Assembly (NCBI GenBank): GCA_020832545.1 | Contig: JAFIEK010000012.1 | Location: forward strand, 33,890-97,889 | Source: Pararhodobacter sp. | GTDB lineage: Bacteria; Pseudomonadota; Alphaproteobacteria; Rhodobacterales; Rhodobacteraceae | DNA: 64,000 nt | Reading direction: 5' to 3' | Position numbers and translations under genes: made by a program | Part shown: positions 25,434 through 36,985 of the stretch, piece after piece | How the letters are laid out: the number at the start of each line of letters is the position of its first letter | Numbering within the stretch: position 1 is the stretch's first letter | The notes under the pieces: model-generated | The model's input: the letters and a program-made list of their open reading frames with translations, nothing else | What the model was told of the DNA's origin: nothing | The model's database searches: none

Positions 25434-25932
25434 TGCGAGCCTCCCGCAGGCGGATCACATCGCGGATCAGGGCTGACAGCCCCTGGATCAGCAAAAGCAC
25501 GCAGAACGCGGGCACGAGTGATTTCAAGAGATATGAGGCCGGGATGCCCCCCACCGATATCGGCCCCTCCAGGATCGCCCAGGAGCGGCGCACCATCGGC
25601 CAGGACCAGTAGAGCAGCATCACAAGCGACGGACCCAGCAACGCCAGATGGCCGAAGATATCAACCAGCGCCTGTCCGCGCGCTGTCAACTTGCCATAAA
25701 AGATATCCACCCGCACATGGCCCTGCGCCCAGAGCGTATAGCCCGCGCCCAGCATGAAGATGGAAGCATGCAGATAGAGCACGCTCTCGTTGATGAAGAT
25801 CGAGGAGAAGCCGAACACATAGCGCATCAGCACAACAGCGAACTGCACCAAGACCATGGTCAGTGCCAGCCACATCACCACCGCGCCGACGGCACGGTTG
25901 ATCCAGTCCAGAGCATCGGCCACGCGTGCCAT
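25423..25932 (-). CDS. TRAP transporter small permease (DctQ type)
   Basis: 169 aa, four membrane helices. DctQ motif FGFSSIFINESVLYLHASIFMLG-type (seen as INESVLYLHASIFML) and GHVRVDIFY, both diagnostic. Partner of the large permease encoded downstream with an 11-base overlap. Confidence 0.9.
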   Translation of the reverse strand: MARVADALDWINRAVGAVVMWLALTMVLVQFAVVLMRYVFGFSSIFINESVLYLHASIFMLGAGYTLWAQGHVRVDIFYGKLTARGQALVDIFGHLALLGPSLVMLLYWSWPMVRRSWAILEGPISVGGIPASYLLKSLVPAFCVLLLIQGLSALIRDVIRLREARNGA

Positions 25933-25954
25933 CCGCCACCCCCTTGCAAGTCAA

Positions 25955-25978
25955 GGCCGGGCGGCGGACCGCCCGGCC
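25955..25978 (-). terminator. hairpin between TRAP binding-protein and permease genes
   Basis: GGCCGGGCGG-CGGA-CCGCCCGGCC, a perfect 10-bp stem without a T run, between the stop of the binding-protein gene and the small-permease start. Such stems typically protect the upstream mRNA or thin out read-through so that the binding protein is in excess. Confidence 0.6.
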
Positions 25979-25990
25979 GGGACACCCTTC

Positions 25991-27079
25991 TTAGCGGGCG
26001 TAGGTGAAGTCAAGGCTGCGCGAGGCCAGTTGCGCGGCCTCGGCATGCGGCTGGTACTCAGCCATCAGTTCACGATACTCGATGAAGCTTTCGGTGATGC
26101 GTGCCACCAACTCATCGCTGTCATTGCGCATCTCTTCGAGCACCTCGCCCATGGCATTGCCCATGGCGATGATGATCTCTTCCGGCCACTGGCGCACCTG
26201 CGTGCCCGAGGCCACCAGTTCGCGCAAGGCCAGCGCGTGCTTGGTGTTATACTCGGTATGCACCACGTTATAGAGGCTTTCCGCCGCCATCTGCACCGCG
26301 CCTTTCAGGTCATCTTCCAGCGCGTTCCAGGTCTCAAGGTTGATCGCGCATTCCTCGGCAGAAGACGGCTCGCCCACGCCGTTGTCGTAGTAGTAGGGCG
26401 CCACCTGCTGCAGACCCAGCGCTGAATCCGACCACGGGCCGATGAACTCCCCGGCATCCAGCGCACCTGATTGCAGCGCCTGGAACATCGCCGGGCCTGA
26501 CATCGCCTCGACCGCGACGCCGAGTTTTGACATGACTTCGGAATTGAGGCCGGTGGTCCGGTATTTCAGGCCGCGGATATCATCGACCGAGGTGATCTCG
26601 TTGCGAAACCACCCTGCCCATTGCGGGCCCGAGTTGCCGCACAGGAAAGGCTTGAGATTGAAGCGGGCATACATCTCATCATAAAGCTCCTGCCCGCCGC
26701 CATGCAGCATCCAGCCGTGCTGCTCGTTTGCGGTCAGGCCCAGCGGCTGCGAGCCAAAGAGCAGAATGCCCTTGGATTTGGAGCCCCAGTAGGCGGGAAC
26801 GGCATGGTAGATATCAGCCGTGCCCTCGCCGACGGCATCAAACACGCCCGGTCCGGGAACAATCTCACCGGCCGCGAACAGCTCGACCTCGATGCGCCCG
26901 CCTGAGAGCGTGGTGATGCGGTCAGCCAGCATCTGTGCGGCAATACCCGGCCCAGGCAGATTGCGCGGCCAAGCCGAAACCAGACGCCAGCGGCGGGTGT
27001 CCTGCGACAGGGCGGGCGTCGCCAGCGATGCCGCTGCGGCACCCACCGTCGCGGTGGTCAGAAATGCACGTCTTTTCAT
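25991..27079 (-). CDS. TRAP transporter substrate-binding protein (DctP family, TakP-like)
   Basis: 362 aa. A twin-arginine-like signal peptide (MKRRAFLTTATVGAAAASL, cleavage after ALS) precedes the DctP fold: RLVSAWPRNLPGPG, GLKYRTTGLNSEVMSKLGV and GALDAGEFIGPWSD, then APYYYDNG. The pattern and length resemble the TakP branch, which binds 2-oxo acids and other monocarboxylates; Arg in GLKYRTTG should clamp the carboxylate. Position 102 bases after hutU suggests urocanate, imidazolepropionate or a related acid as ligand. This is inference. Confidence 0.88.
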   Translation of the reverse strand: MKRRAFLTTATVGAAAASLATPALSQDTRRWRLVSAWPRNLPGPGIAAQMLADRITTLSGGRIEVELFAAGEIVPGPGVFDAVGEGTADIYHAVPAYWGSKSKGILLFGSQPLGLTANEQHGWMLHGGGQELYDEMYARFNLKPFLCGNSGPQWAGWFRNEITSVDDIRGLKYRTTGLNSEVMSKLGVAVEAMSGPAMFQALQSGALDAGEFIGPWSDSALGLQQVAPYYYDNGVGEPSSAEECAINLETWNALEDDLKGAVQMAAESLYNVVHTEYNTKHALALRELVASGTQVRQWPEEIIIAMGNAMGEVLEEMRNDSDELVARITESFIEYRELMAEYQPHAEAAQLASRSLDFTYAR

Positions 27080-27153
27080 GGGAAGCTCCCTTTGGTTGGT
27101 GGTTGGTTCTTGTCCCGCCGGGGGTGAGGATTGAGGGTGCGGAAGCCTCCGGC

Positions 27154-27177
27154 GGGGATATTTTCAGACACAAAATG
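27154..27177 (+). repeat. modular intergenic repeat tail, copy c
   Basis: GGGG followed by ATATTTTCAGACACAAAATG, just before the hutU stop. The double stem is only partly present (CCGCCGGGGG and GCCTCCGGCGGGG upstream at 27116-27157). It is oriented against the hut genes. Confidence 0.6.
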
Positions 27178-27180
27178 CGA

Positions 27181-28866
<1,686 letters not shown>

Positions 28867-28876
28867 GATTGCCTCC

Positions 28877-30022
28877 TCAGGCGGCCAGCAGATGGCCGGC
28901 AATGATGTTGCGTTGAATCTCGGATGAACCCTCATAGATGCGCATGATCCGCACATCGCGGGCGTAGCGTTCCAGCGGGAAATCACGGGTGAACCCATAG
29001 CCGCCGTGGATCTGGATTGCCTTGTCGGTGACGCGGTGGGCCATCTCGCTGGCGTGCAACTTGGCCATGCTGGCTTGTTCTGAAAACCGGGTGCCTTGCT
29101 GGCGCAGGCGCGCGGCCTCCAGCGCCAGAAGCTCGGACGCGCGCAGGTCCAGCGCCATATCGGCCAGCATCCAGCGGATGCCCTGTTTCTCGGCCAGGGG
29201 TTCGCCGCTGATGATGCGGGTTTTCGCCCAGTCGCTGGCAGCCGTGAGCGCGGCGCGGGCGATTCCGATGCACATGGCGGCCACTTCTAGCCGCCCGTTA
29301 TCCAGCACCTTCATGGCGGTGCGAAAGCCCGTGCCCTCAGCCCCAAGCCGCTGGCTCTCAGTTACCCAGAGATCCAGATCCAGCTCCCAGACATGGCCAC
29401 CGCGCAGGCCCATCGTGTTCTCGGCCCGGCCCGGGGTGAAGCCCTCGGTGCCCTTGTCGACGACAAAAGCCGAGATCCCCCGGTGGCGCGCGGCCGCATC
29501 CGTCACGGCATAGATCACCACAAAGTCGGCCACGCCGCCGTTGGAAATGAAGCATTTGCGGCCCTTGATGCGGTAGCCCTCGCCCTCGCGCGTGGCGCGG
29601 GTTTTCATATCGGCGGGGTCTGACCCGGCGGTGGGTTCGGTCAGGCCAAAGGCCCCCAGTTTCGCGCCGGTGGCGGCATCGGGCAGGTAGCGCGCGCGCA
29701 AAGCGTCGTCGCCGCCGATCAGCAGGGAATCGGTTGCCAGATAATGCGCCGTCAGCGCCGACACGGTCGATCCGCAGCCGCCCGCAATGACCGACACCGC
29801 CCTGAGCAGCGCCTGCGCCGAGATATCGGCCCCGCCCCATGCCTCCGGCAGGTTCGCGCCCATCATGCCAGTCTCGGCAAGGGCAGTCAGCTGGTCATGG
29901 ACGAAAGCGCCGGTCTCATCGGTCGCGGCGGCTCTGGGGGCCAGTTTCTCGGCGGCAAATCGCTCCAGCATGGTGATGAAGCTGGCTTCGGTGTCGTCCA
30001 GCATGTGGTAAAGATCAGCCAT
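28877..30022 (-). CDS. acyl-CoA dehydrogenase embedded in the hut operon
   Basis: 381 aa, FAD enzyme. N-terminal helices ([20 protein letters not shown]), the flavin-contact segments [18 protein letters not shown] and [15 protein letters not shown], and the C-terminal domain with [20 protein letters not shown] and [18 protein letters not shown] are all present. The residues GSSEIQ hold the G-x-x-E catalytic region of short/branched-chain enzymes, and the catalytic Glu is probably the E of YEGSSE. Start ATG 30022 follows GGAGG and overlaps the CoA-transferase gene by 8 bases. Its place between hutG and hutU suggests an imidazole-containing acyl-CoA such as imidazolepropionyl-CoA. Glutaryl-CoA or a generic acyl-CoA remain alternatives. 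Confidence 0.85.
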   Translation of the reverse strand: MADLYHMLDDTEASFITMLERFAAEKLAPRAAATDETGAFVHDQLTALAETGMMGANLPEAWGGADISAQALLRAVSVIAGGCGSTVSALTAHYLATDSLLIGGDDALRARYLPDAATGAKLGAFGLTEPTAGSDPADMKTRATREGEGYRIKGRKCFISNGGVADFVVIYAVTDAAARHRGISAFVVDKGTEGFTPGRAENTMGLRGGHVWELDLDLWVTESQRLGAEGTGFRTAMKVLDNGRLEVAAMCIGIARAALTAASDWAKTRIISGEPLAEKQGIRWMLADMALDLRASELLALEAARLRQQGTRFSEQASMAKLHASEMAHRVTDKAIQIHGGYGFTRDFPLERYARDVRIMRIYEGSSEIQRNIIAGHLLAA

Positions 30023-31211
30023 CCGTGGCCTCCATGATGATCCCTGCATCCAGCAATCCGGTGATTTGCGCTGCGGTCAGGCCAAGGGCGTTGAGCGTCG
30101 CGCGGGTGCCGGAACCAAGCGCGGGCGCGCCAGTTTCCGCCATCGGTTTCGCCCCGTCAAAGCGCACCGGCTGGCCGACCACGGGCGCGCTGCCCAGCCG
30201 GTGATGCGGCAGCGCAGATACCAGATCGCGGGCCTGCGCATGGGGGCTTTGTGCAGCCTCGGCAAGCGTCAGGATCGGGGCCGCCGGGATATGCGCGGTG
30301 CGCAGGGCGTCGATCAACTGCGTCGTGGGGCGGGTGGCGGTGAAGCCCTCGATCAGTGCGCGGACCTGCGGCTCATGGCGGGTGCGTTCCTCATCGCTGG
30401 CGAAACGCGGGTCGTTCGCGGCATTCGGTTGGCCGACCAGCGCGCAAAGGGCGGCGAATTGGCGCGCGCCAAGGGCAGCGATGATGACATGGCCATCAAG
30501 GGTGCGGTAGGCGCCGAAAGGGGTGGAGAGCGGATGGCGGTTGCCGGTGCGGGTGATGGGCCGCTGCGCGTAAAGGTGCAGCGCGTGGCTGGTGGGCAAA
30601 AGCGCGAACAGGGCATCGAACATCGCCACATCAAGTGTACTGCCCGTTCCGTGGCGTTCGCGCCCCACAAGGGCCGCACAGATCGCCCATGCGGCATACA
30701 GCCCTGCCATCAGATCGCCCACCGCCTCACCCACCTTGAGGGGCGCGCCGTCTTCCTCGCCTGTTGCATCCATCAGGCCGGACATGGCCTGCACAACGAT
30801 GTCATAGGCCGGAAGCTGAGCAAACGGGCCGGACTGGCCAAAACCCGAGATCGAGCAATAGACGAGGTTCGGATTCTCCGCGCGCAGCCGGTCGGCGCCA
30901 ATTCCCAGCTTGTCAGCCACACCGGGGCGGAAATTCTCTACCACCACATCACAGCTTGCCGCGAGACGCCGCGCAAGTGACTGACCTTCGGCGTTTTTCA
31001 GATCAACCACCAGCGACTGTTTGCCCCGGTTGGTCAGCGCGAAAAGCGCGCTTTCGCCCTGAACAAACGGCCCGATATGACGGTAGTCATCGCCCTGGGG
31101 CGGCTCCAGCTTGATCACCTGCGCGCCCAGATCGGCCATGAGGGCGGTGCAGAACGGCCCGGACAGCACCCGCGTCAGATCAAGAATTCTGATACCTTCC
31201 AAGGGCTTCAT
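30015..31211 (-). CDS. CaiB/BaiF-type (class III) CoA-transferase embedded in the hut operon
   Basis: 398 aa. N-terminal GIRILDLTRVLSGPFCTALM and GAQVIKLEPPQGDD, then VVENFRPGVADKLGIG, and the catalytic Asp in LKVGEAVGDLMAGLYA, all typical of formyl-CoA/carnitine-CoA transferases that move CoA between two acids. It overlaps hutG by ATGA and the acyl-CoA dehydrogenase by 8 bases, so it is co-translated with both. By analogy with CaiA/CaiB, the pair could oxidise an acid through a CoA cycle (acid plus unsaturated-CoA giving acid-CoA plus the free unsaturated acid). In a hut operon that unsaturated acid would be urocanate. Confidence 0.87.
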   Translation of the reverse strand: MKPLEGIRILDLTRVLSGPFCTALMADLGAQVIKLEPPQGDDYRHIGPFVQGESALFALTNRGKQSLVVDLKNAEGQSLARRLAASCDVVVENFRPGVADKLGIGADRLRAENPNLVYCSISGFGQSGPFAQLPAYDIVVQAMSGLMDATGEEDGAPLKVGEAVGDLMAGLYAAWAICAALVGRERHGTGSTLDVAMFDALFALLPTSHALHLYAQRPITRTGNRHPLSTPFGAYRTLDGHVIIAALGARQFAALCALVGQPNAANDPRFASDEERTRHEPQVRALIEGFTATRPTTQLIDALRTAHIPAAPILTLAEAAQSPHAQARDLVSALPHHRLGSAPVVGQPVRFDGAKPMAETGAPALGSGTRATLNALGLTAAQITGLLDAGIIMEATDG

Positions 31212-32002
31212 GGCCGAAGCTCCAGTGCTTTAACAGCGAGGGTTTGCAGGATTTCGCCCAGCACCGGACGCAGCCGCGCGGCTTTGGCCTCGCTATAGGC
31301 AAAGGGTGGCGCTTCGGTTTCCAGATGCGTGGATTGCGCCAGTTCCATCTGGATCGCGTGATACCCGGCGCGGGGACGGCCGTAATGCCGCGTGGTCCAG
31401 CCACCCTTGAAGCGACCATTGAGGATATGCGTGTAACCATCTGCTTTTGCGCAAATTTGCAGCGTTGAAGCTTGCAAGGACGGATCACAGCTCAGGCCAT
31501 TGGCTGTGCCGATGTTGAAATCCGGCAAGGTGCCGTCGAACAGATATGGAATTTCTGATCGGATAGAGTGGCAATCATAAAGCACCACCACGCCATGTAT
31601 CGCGCGGACCCTTTCCAGTTCAGCCAGCAGGGCGGCATGGTAGGGTGTGTGGAAAGCGGCGCACCGGGCCTCAACTTCGGCGGCATCCGGCTGGCGGGTC
31701 CAGATGGGATCTCCGTCAAAATCGGTCAGCGGCACCAGCCCGGTTGTGTTCTGGCCGGGGTACAGGCTTTCCCCATCCGGCGGGCGGTTGGCGTCAATGA
31801 CATAGCGATGGAAGGTAGCGCGCACAGTGGTCGCGCCAGGTAACAAGCCGTTGTAAAGACGGTGAATATGCCAATCGGTATCAGCCAGAATCTGCCCACG
31901 CGCATTCAGGGATGCCATGATGTCCGGCGGGACATGCGTGCCGGTATGCGGCAGGCCCAGCACCACGGGGCTGTCGCCGCGGATGACCTCGACCGGGGTC
32001 AT
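31208..32002 (-). CDS. hutG: N-formylglutamate deformylase
   Basis: 264 aa; hydrolyses N-formylglutamate to glutamate and formate, the last hut step after HutF. Zn-site and substrate motifs: VLGLPHTGTHVPPDI, LYDCHSIRSEIP, FNIGTANGLSCDP and GGWTTRHYGRP. Start ATG 32002 (MTPVEVIRGDSP) gives the usual length. Its pairing with HutF defines the two-step route from formiminoglutamate without HutE-type formiminoglutamase. Confidence 0.94.
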   Translation of the reverse strand: MTPVEVIRGDSPVVLGLPHTGTHVPPDIMASLNARGQILADTDWHIHRLYNGLLPGATTVRATFHRYVIDANRPPDGESLYPGQNTTGLVPLTDFDGDPIWTRQPDAAEVEARCAAFHTPYHAALLAELERVRAIHGVVVLYDCHSIRSEIPYLFDGTLPDFNIGTANGLSCDPSLQASTLQICAKADGYTHILNGRFKGGWTTRHYGRPRAGYHAIQMELAQSTHLETEAPPFAYSEAKAARLRPVLGEILQTLAVKALELRP

Positions 32003-32039
32003 TGCACGCCCCGGCAGGTTATAGGGCCCCGGCAGGTTT

Positions 32040-32099
32040 GGGGGCGCGGCCCCCGCCGCCGCGATGCGGCGACTCCCCCGGCGTATTTTTGGCAAGATG
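32040..32099 (+). repeat. modular intergenic repeat, copy d
   Basis: GGGGGC-GCG-GCCCCC, a second stem CGCCGC/GCGGCG, CCCCC, then the variant tail TATTTTTGGCAAGATG. It lies between hutH and hutG, oriented against them. Confidence 0.7.
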
Positions 32100-32105
32100 A
32101 TGGGG

Positions 32106-33623
32106 TCATGGCACGATCTCCAGTCTGGCGGCGCGCAGCAGGCTGCCATCGCGGATCAGGGCGCTGGCGGCCTCGATCTCCGGCGCGAGATAGCGATCGG
32201 CACCCAGCCCCGGCGCCCTCTCGCGCAGGACCGACATGGCGGCCTGCAGCTTGGCCGAGGTGGCTAGTGGTGCCCGGAAGTCAATGCCTTGCGATGCGCA
32301 AAGCGCCTCGACCCCAAGTATCACCGAGAGATTGGCATTCATCCGCCCCAGCCGGCGCGCACCATGAGCAGCCATGCTGACATGGTCTTCCTGATTGGCC
32401 GAGGTGGGGGTGGAGTCAGTGGAGCACGGATTGGCGAGGTGCTTGTTCTCGCTCATCAAAGCGGCGGTGGTGACCTCGGCGATCATGTAGCCCGAGTTCA
32501 GGCCCGGATCAGGCGTCAGGAAGGGGGGCAGATCATGGCTGAGCGTGGGGTCGACCATCAGCGCCACGCGGCGTTGAGCGATCGCGCCGGTTTCGGCGAG
32601 AGCGAGAGCAATGATATCGGCAGCAAAAGCAACGGGTTCAGCGTGGAAGTTGCCTCCGGATATGATGCCCGCGCTGACCACCAAAGGGTTGTCGGTGACG
32701 GCGTTGGCCTCTACCTCCAGCGTTGTGGCGGCAAAGCGCAACAGGTCCATCGCCGCGCCTGCCACCTGCGGCTGGCAGCGGATGCAATAGGGGTCCTGGA
32801 CGCGGGCGTCACCGTCCCGGTGACTTTCACGGATCACCGAACCCGCCATCAGATCGCGCATCGCCTGCGCCACTTCGATCTGGCCGCGATGGCCGCGCAG
32901 AGAATGGATCTCAGGTTCCAGCGGCGCGGTGGAGCCCATGATCGCATCAGTTGAAAGGCAGGAGGTGATCAATGCATTCAACAGGTTGCGCCAGCCTTCA
33001 AACAGCCCAACCAGTGCCAGCGCGGTGGAAAACTGGGTGCCGTTGATCAGCCCCAGCCCCTCTTTCGCGCCCAGCACCACCGGCTCCAGCCCCGCCGCGG
33101 ACAGCGCCGCCGCGCCTGACATGCGCTGGCCCTGATACAGCGCCTCGCCCGCACCGATCATTGCCGCCGTCATATGCGCCAATGGCGCCAGATCGCCGGA
33201 TGCGCCGACCGAGCCCTGCACGGGCACCACCGGCGTGACACCGCGCTCAAGCATCGCCTCGATCAGGGCGATCACCTCCCAGCGCACACCGGACGCCCCG
33301 CGCCCAAGGCTCAGCAGTTTCAGCGCCATCATCAGCCGGGTGGCGGGCACCTCCAGCGCCTCGCCCACGCCGCAGCAATGGCTGAGGATCAGGTTACGCT
33401 GCAGCGTCGCCGTGTCACCGGGCGCGATCTTGACCGAGGCCAGTTTGCCAAAGCCCGTGTTCACCCCGTAAACCGCTTCATTGCCCATCGCCGCGCGTTT
33501 CACGGCAGCAGCGGCGGCATCGACCCCGGCGCGCGCCGCAGGGTCCAGCCGGGCGGGCACCCCGTCACGCCACAGTCGCTCCAATTGCTCCAGCGTGGTG
33601 GCACCGGGGGTCAGGGTCAGCAT
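32106..33623 (-). CDS. hutH: histidine ammonia-lyase
   Basis: 505 aa; deaminates histidine to urocanate. The self-made MIO cofactor triad Ala141-Ser142-Gly143 is in [14 protein letters not shown]. Other family blocks: [37 protein letters not shown] and [18 protein letters not shown] ([13 protein letters not shown]). Start ATG 33623 follows CGGAGGCCGCAC and overlaps hutI by 7 bases. Confidence 0.97.
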   Translation of the reverse strand: MLTLTPGATTLEQLERLWRDGVPARLDPAARAGVDAAAAAVKRAAMGNEAVYGVNTGFGKLASVKIAPGDTATLQRNLILSHCCGVGEALEVPATRLMMALKLLSLGRGASGVRWEVIALIEAMLERGVTPVVPVQGSVGASGDLAPLAHMTAAMIGAGEALYQGQRMSGAAALSAAGLEPVVLGAKEGLGLINGTQFSTALALVGLFEGWRNLLNALITSCLSTDAIMGSTAPLEPEIHSLRGHRGQIEVAQAMRDLMAGSVIRESHRDGDARVQDPYCIRCQPQVAGAAMDLLRFAATTLEVEANAVTDNPLVVSAGIISGGNFHAEPVAFAADIIALALAETGAIAQRRVALMVDPTLSHDLPPFLTPDPGLNSGYMIAEVTTAALMSENKHLANPCSTDSTPTSANQEDHVSMAAHGARRLGRMNANLSVILGVEALCASQGIDFRAPLATSAKLQAAMSVLRERAPGLGADRYLAPEIEAASALIRDGSLLRAARLEIVP

Positions 33624-34813
33624 GTGCGGCCTCCGAATATGCGTTGATGCAGCGGGTTGAAGCCGATGCGATAGGCAAGCTCGGCCGGGGTTTCCACGTT
33701 CCAGACCGCCAGATCGGCACGCTTGCCGGGCGCGATCACGCCGCAATCGGTCAACCCCAGCGCGCGGGCGGCATGCACGGTGACGCCGCGCAACGCCTCA
33801 TCCGGTGTGAGGCGGAAGAAGGTGCAGGCCATGTTCATGGTCAGCAAAAGCGAGGTCAGCGGCGAGGAGCCGGGGTTGCAATCACTGGCCAGCGCCATTG
33901 GCACGCCATGGGCGCGAAACGCGGCGACCGGCGGCTGTTGTGTCTCGCGGATCGAATAGAAGGCACCGGGCAGCAACACCGCCACGGTGCCGGAAGCTGC
34001 CAGCGCGCGGGCATCGTCATCAGTCGCGTATTCCACATGATCTGCCGACAGTGCGCCATACCGCGCCGCCAGCGCGGTGCCGCCAAGATGCGAGAGCTGT
34101 TCAGCATGCAGCTTGACTGGCAGGCCAAGTTCAACCGCCACATCGAAGACGCGGGCGATCTGGTCGGGCGAAAAGGCGATCCCCTCGCAAAAGCCGTCCA
34201 CCGCATCAACCAGCCCCTGCGCATGGGCGGCGCGCAGGGCGGGGATGCAGACGTCATCCAGATAGGCATCAGCGCCCTGCCCTTTTGGCACCGCATGCGC
34301 GCCCAGAAAGCTAGTGCGCACCCGCACCGGGCGCGCATCACCCAGCCGCCGGGCGACACGCAGCATGCTCAGTTCCGTGTCGATATCCAGCCCATAGCCG
34401 GATTTGACCTCGATGGTCGTTGCGCCCTCGGCGATCAGTGCGTCCATTCGGGGCAGCGCCTGCGCCAGCAATTCATCCTCTGACGCCGCGCGCGTGGCCG
34501 TGACGGTCGAGACAATTCCGCCCCCGGCGCGCGCGACCTCTTCGTACGAGGCCCCCTCAAGCCGCATCTCGAACTCGCGCGCCCGGTGGCCGCCATGGAC
34601 GATATGGGTATGGCAATCGATAAGGGCGGGCGTGATCAGCCTGCCCCCCATATCCTGCGTCTCGGCCGCAGAGAAATCAGTGGGCAACGCGCTCTCAGCC
34701 CCGGCCCAGAGCACGGTTTCGCCGCCCATCACCACCGCGCCGCGCCCCGCGACCGGGTCAGCCATAGTGGCCAGGCGGGCGTTTGTCAGAACCTTTGGCG
34801 GCAGCGTTTCCAT
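33617..34813 (-). CDS. hutI: imidazolonepropionase
   Basis: 398 aa amidohydrolase opening imidazolonepropionate to formiminoglutamate. Metal ligands: [24 protein letters not shown] and [10 protein letters not shown]. Start ATG 34813 ([16 protein letters not shown]) follows AGAGGGAA; upstream in-frame ATGs at 34840 and 34867 run into the operator. First gene of the long minus-strand hut operon. Confidence 0.95.
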   Translation of the reverse strand: METLPPKVLTNARLATMADPVAGRGAVVMGGETVLWAGAESALPTDFSAAETQDMGGRLITPALIDCHTHIVHGGHRAREFEMRLEGASYEEVARAGGGIVSTVTATRAASEDELLAQALPRMDALIAEGATTIEVKSGYGLDIDTELSMLRVARRLGDARPVRVRTSFLGAHAVPKGQGADAYLDDVCIPALRAAHAQGLVDAVDGFCEGIAFSPDQIARVFDVAVELGLPVKLHAEQLSHLGGTALAARYGALSADHVEYATDDDARALAASGTVAVLLPGAFYSIRETQQPPVAAFRAHGVPMALASDCNPGSSPLTSLLLTMNMACTFFRLTPDEALRGVTVHAARALGLTDCGVIAPGKRADLAVWNVETPAELAYRIGFNPLHQRIFGGRTC

Positions 34814-34838
34814 CTTGATTCCCTCTCGCTCTTGCCGC

Positions 34839-34856
34839 ATTATGTCTATACTTAAT
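34839..34856. promoter_or_regulatory. candidate HutC operator between hutI and hutF
   Basis: ATTATGTCTATACTTAAT is an 18-bp imperfect palindrome with 7 of 9 pairs matched around a TGTCTATAC core, like the TGTATATACA-type sites of HutC regulators. It is placed midway between the divergent hutI and hutF starts and would control both operons. Confidence 0.6.
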
Positions 34857-34878
34857 TTTTGAGTCAACGGGGAATGCC

Positions 34879-36243
34879 ATGATCAGGATCTGGGCGGAGA
34901 CGGCACTTCTGGAGAGCGGATGGGAACGCGATGTCAGCCTGACCATTGAGGACGGGCGCATCACCGAGGTGCAGGCGCATACATTGCCCGAGGCCGGGGC
35001 CACCCGCGTGGGTGCCTTGCTGCCCGCCCCCGCCAACCTGCATTCCCACGCCTTCCAGCGCGCCATGGCCGGCCTGACAGAGCGTCGGGGGCCGGACCCG
35101 CGCGACAGTTTCTGGACATGGCGGCAGCTGATGTTCCGCTTTCTGGACCAGCTGACCCCTGATGATGTGCAGGCCATCGCCGCCTTCGTGCAGATGGAAA
35201 TGCTGGAAGCCGGATATGCAGCGGTGGCCGAGTTTCACTATCTGCACCATGCGCCGGGCGGCATGGCCTATGATGATCTGTCCGAGATGTCCGCGCGGAT
35301 CGTGGCGGCGGCGGATCAGAGCGGGATTGGCCTGACCCTACTGCCAGTACTCTATCAGTTCGGCGGTTGCGACCGGCGAGCGCTTGGGCCGGGGCAGATC
35401 CGTTTTGGCAATGACCCTGAGCGGTTTGCGCATCTGGTTGAGAGGGCAGCGACGGCGCTGGCCGCCCTTCCCGCCGATGCCCGTCTTGGCGTGGCACCGC
35501 ACAGCCTGCGCGCAGTTTCGCCCGAGGGGCTGAAAGCGGCCATCGCCCTGCGCCCCGATGCGCCGCTGCATATGCATCTGGCCGAACAGATCGCCGAGGT
35601 GGAAGAGGTGCAGGCGGCATGGGGTGCCCGCCCGGTGGATTGGCTGCTGGCCAATGCGCAGGTTGATGCCCGTTGGTGCCTGATCCATTGCACCCAGATG
35701 GCGCGCCATGAAACGCTGGCACTGGCGGCAACGGGTGCGGTGGCGGGCCTGTGCCCGATCACCGAATCCAGCCTTGGCGACGGCATTTTTGACGGCGTCG
35801 CATGGACGGGCGCGGGCGGGGTATGGGGCATCGGGTCCGACAGCAATATCCGCATCGCGTTGTCGGAAGAACTGCGCACGCTCGATTATTCGCAGCGCCT
35901 GCGCGACCATTCGCGCGCGGCACTTGCCACGGCTGAAAAATCCACCGGGCGGGTGCTCTTTGAGGGCGCGGCACGGGGCGGCGCGCAGGCAGCCGCGCGG
36001 GACGCGGGTGCGATCGCGCCGGGGCGGCTGGCTGATCTCATGGCGCTCGACACCAGCCATATCGACCTTGAGGGGCGCGACGGCGACACCTTGCTTGACG
36101 CCTTCATCTTCGCCGCCGATGATCGCGCGATCAGCGAAGTCTGGGCCGCCGGGCGGCATCTGGTCAGCGGGGGGAAACATATGCAGCACGAGGCCATTAC
36201 ACATGCCTATCGCAAGGTGTTGCGGCGGCTGACCGCGCTGTGA
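34879..36243 (+). CDS. hutF: formimidoylglutamate deiminase
   Basis: 454 aa amidohydrolase converting N-formimino-glutamate to N-formylglutamate and ammonia. Zn motifs: [28 protein letters not shown] and [20 protein letters not shown] precedes ATG 34879. It is divergent from hutI and overlaps hutC (TGATG). Confidence 0.95.
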   Translation: MIRIWAETALLESGWERDVSLTIEDGRITEVQAHTLPEAGATRVGALLPAPANLHSHAFQRAMAGLTERRGPDPRDSFWTWRQLMFRFLDQLTPDDVQAIAAFVQMEMLEAGYAAVAEFHYLHHAPGGMAYDDLSEMSARIVAAADQSGIGLTLLPVLYQFGGCDRRALGPGQIRFGNDPERFAHLVERAATALAALPADARLGVAPHSLRAVSPEGLKAAIALRPDAPLHMHLAEQIAEVEEVQAAWGARPVDWLLANAQVDARWCLIHCTQMARHETLALAATGAVAGLCPITESSLGDGIFDGVAWTGAGGVWGIGSDSNIRIALSEELRTLDYSQRLRDHSRAALATAEKSTGRVLFEGAARGGAQAAARDAGAIAPGRLADLMALDTSHIDLEGRDGDTLLDAFIFAADDRAISEVWAAGRHLVSGGKHMQHEAITHAYRKVLRRLTAL

Positions 36244-36932
36244 TGGACGGCCCGACCACCTGGCAATCGGTCCGCGCCGAGGCGCAGCGGCGCATTCGCA
36301 CACGCGAATGGCCGCCGGGTGCGCAGATCCCGCATGAGGCCGATCTGGCCGCCGAGTTCGGCTGCGCGCGGGCCACGGTAAACCGGGCACTGCGCGATCT
36401 GGCGGAGGCGGGTTATCTGGAACGCCGCCGCAAGGGGGGCACTCGCGTGGCGCTGACCCCGGTGCGCAAGGCAACCTTCGAGATTTCGATCATTCGTCAG
36501 GATGTCGAGGGGCGCGGGCAGGACTATGGCTATCGGCTGCTGTCCGATGCGCTGGAACCGCCCCCCGCGCCGGTCAGGGCAGCGCTGAAACTGACCGGCC
36601 CGGCCCCGCTGCGCGCACTGACGGCGCTGCATCTGGCAGATGACAAGCCGTTTTGTCTGGAGCGGCGCTGGATCAACCCGGCCTTTGCCGGGGATGACGT
36701 GCGCTTTGACACTGTCAGCGCCAACGAATGGCTGGTGCGCAATCTGGCGTTTTCAGGCGGGGGGTTCAGCTTTTATGCCACGCTGGCTGATGCGGAACTG
36801 TCCGGGCTGCTGGAGTGTGCGCCGGGGGCCGCGCTGTTCGCCATCGACCGCACCACGTTTTCCGAGGCCCAGCCGATCACCGCAGTGACCCTGACTTACG
36901 CACCAGGCTACCGGATGGTGACAGAAATCTGA
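36243..36932 (+). CDS. hutC: HutC, GntR-family histidine-utilisation repressor
   Basis: 229 aa. N-terminal GntR winged helix (IPHEADLAAEFGCARATVNRALRDL, read over residues 30-55) and a C-terminal UTRA ligand domain (RALTALHLADDKPFCLERRWI). Urocanate is the known inducer of the family. ATG 36243 overlaps the hutF stop; a GTG at 36240 is an equal alternative. Autoregulated through the hutI-hutF palindrome if that assignment is right. Confidence 0.92.
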   Translation: MDGPTTWQSVRAEAQRRIRTREWPPGAQIPHEADLAAEFGCARATVNRALRDLAEAGYLERRRKGGTRVALTPVRKATFEISIIRQDVEGRGQDYGYRLLSDALEPPPAPVRAALKLTGPAPLRALTALHLADDKPFCLERRWINPAFAGDDVRFDTVSANEWLVRNLAFSGGGFSFYATLADAELSGLLECAPGAALFAIDRTTFSEAQPITAVTLTYAPGYRMVTEI

Positions 36933-36985
36933 CGCCTGCAAGGGGGTCGCAGCATGTCCGCCAGCCCCGAATAAAGCCCCGGCGC

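Noticed and set aside
24276..25757. Open frame of nearly 500 codons on the + strand opposite the TRAP permease genes
   Set aside because: It is rich in His, Arg, Gln and Pro with no family motif, and the minus strand encodes complete TRAP subunits. Typical GC-rich shadow frame.
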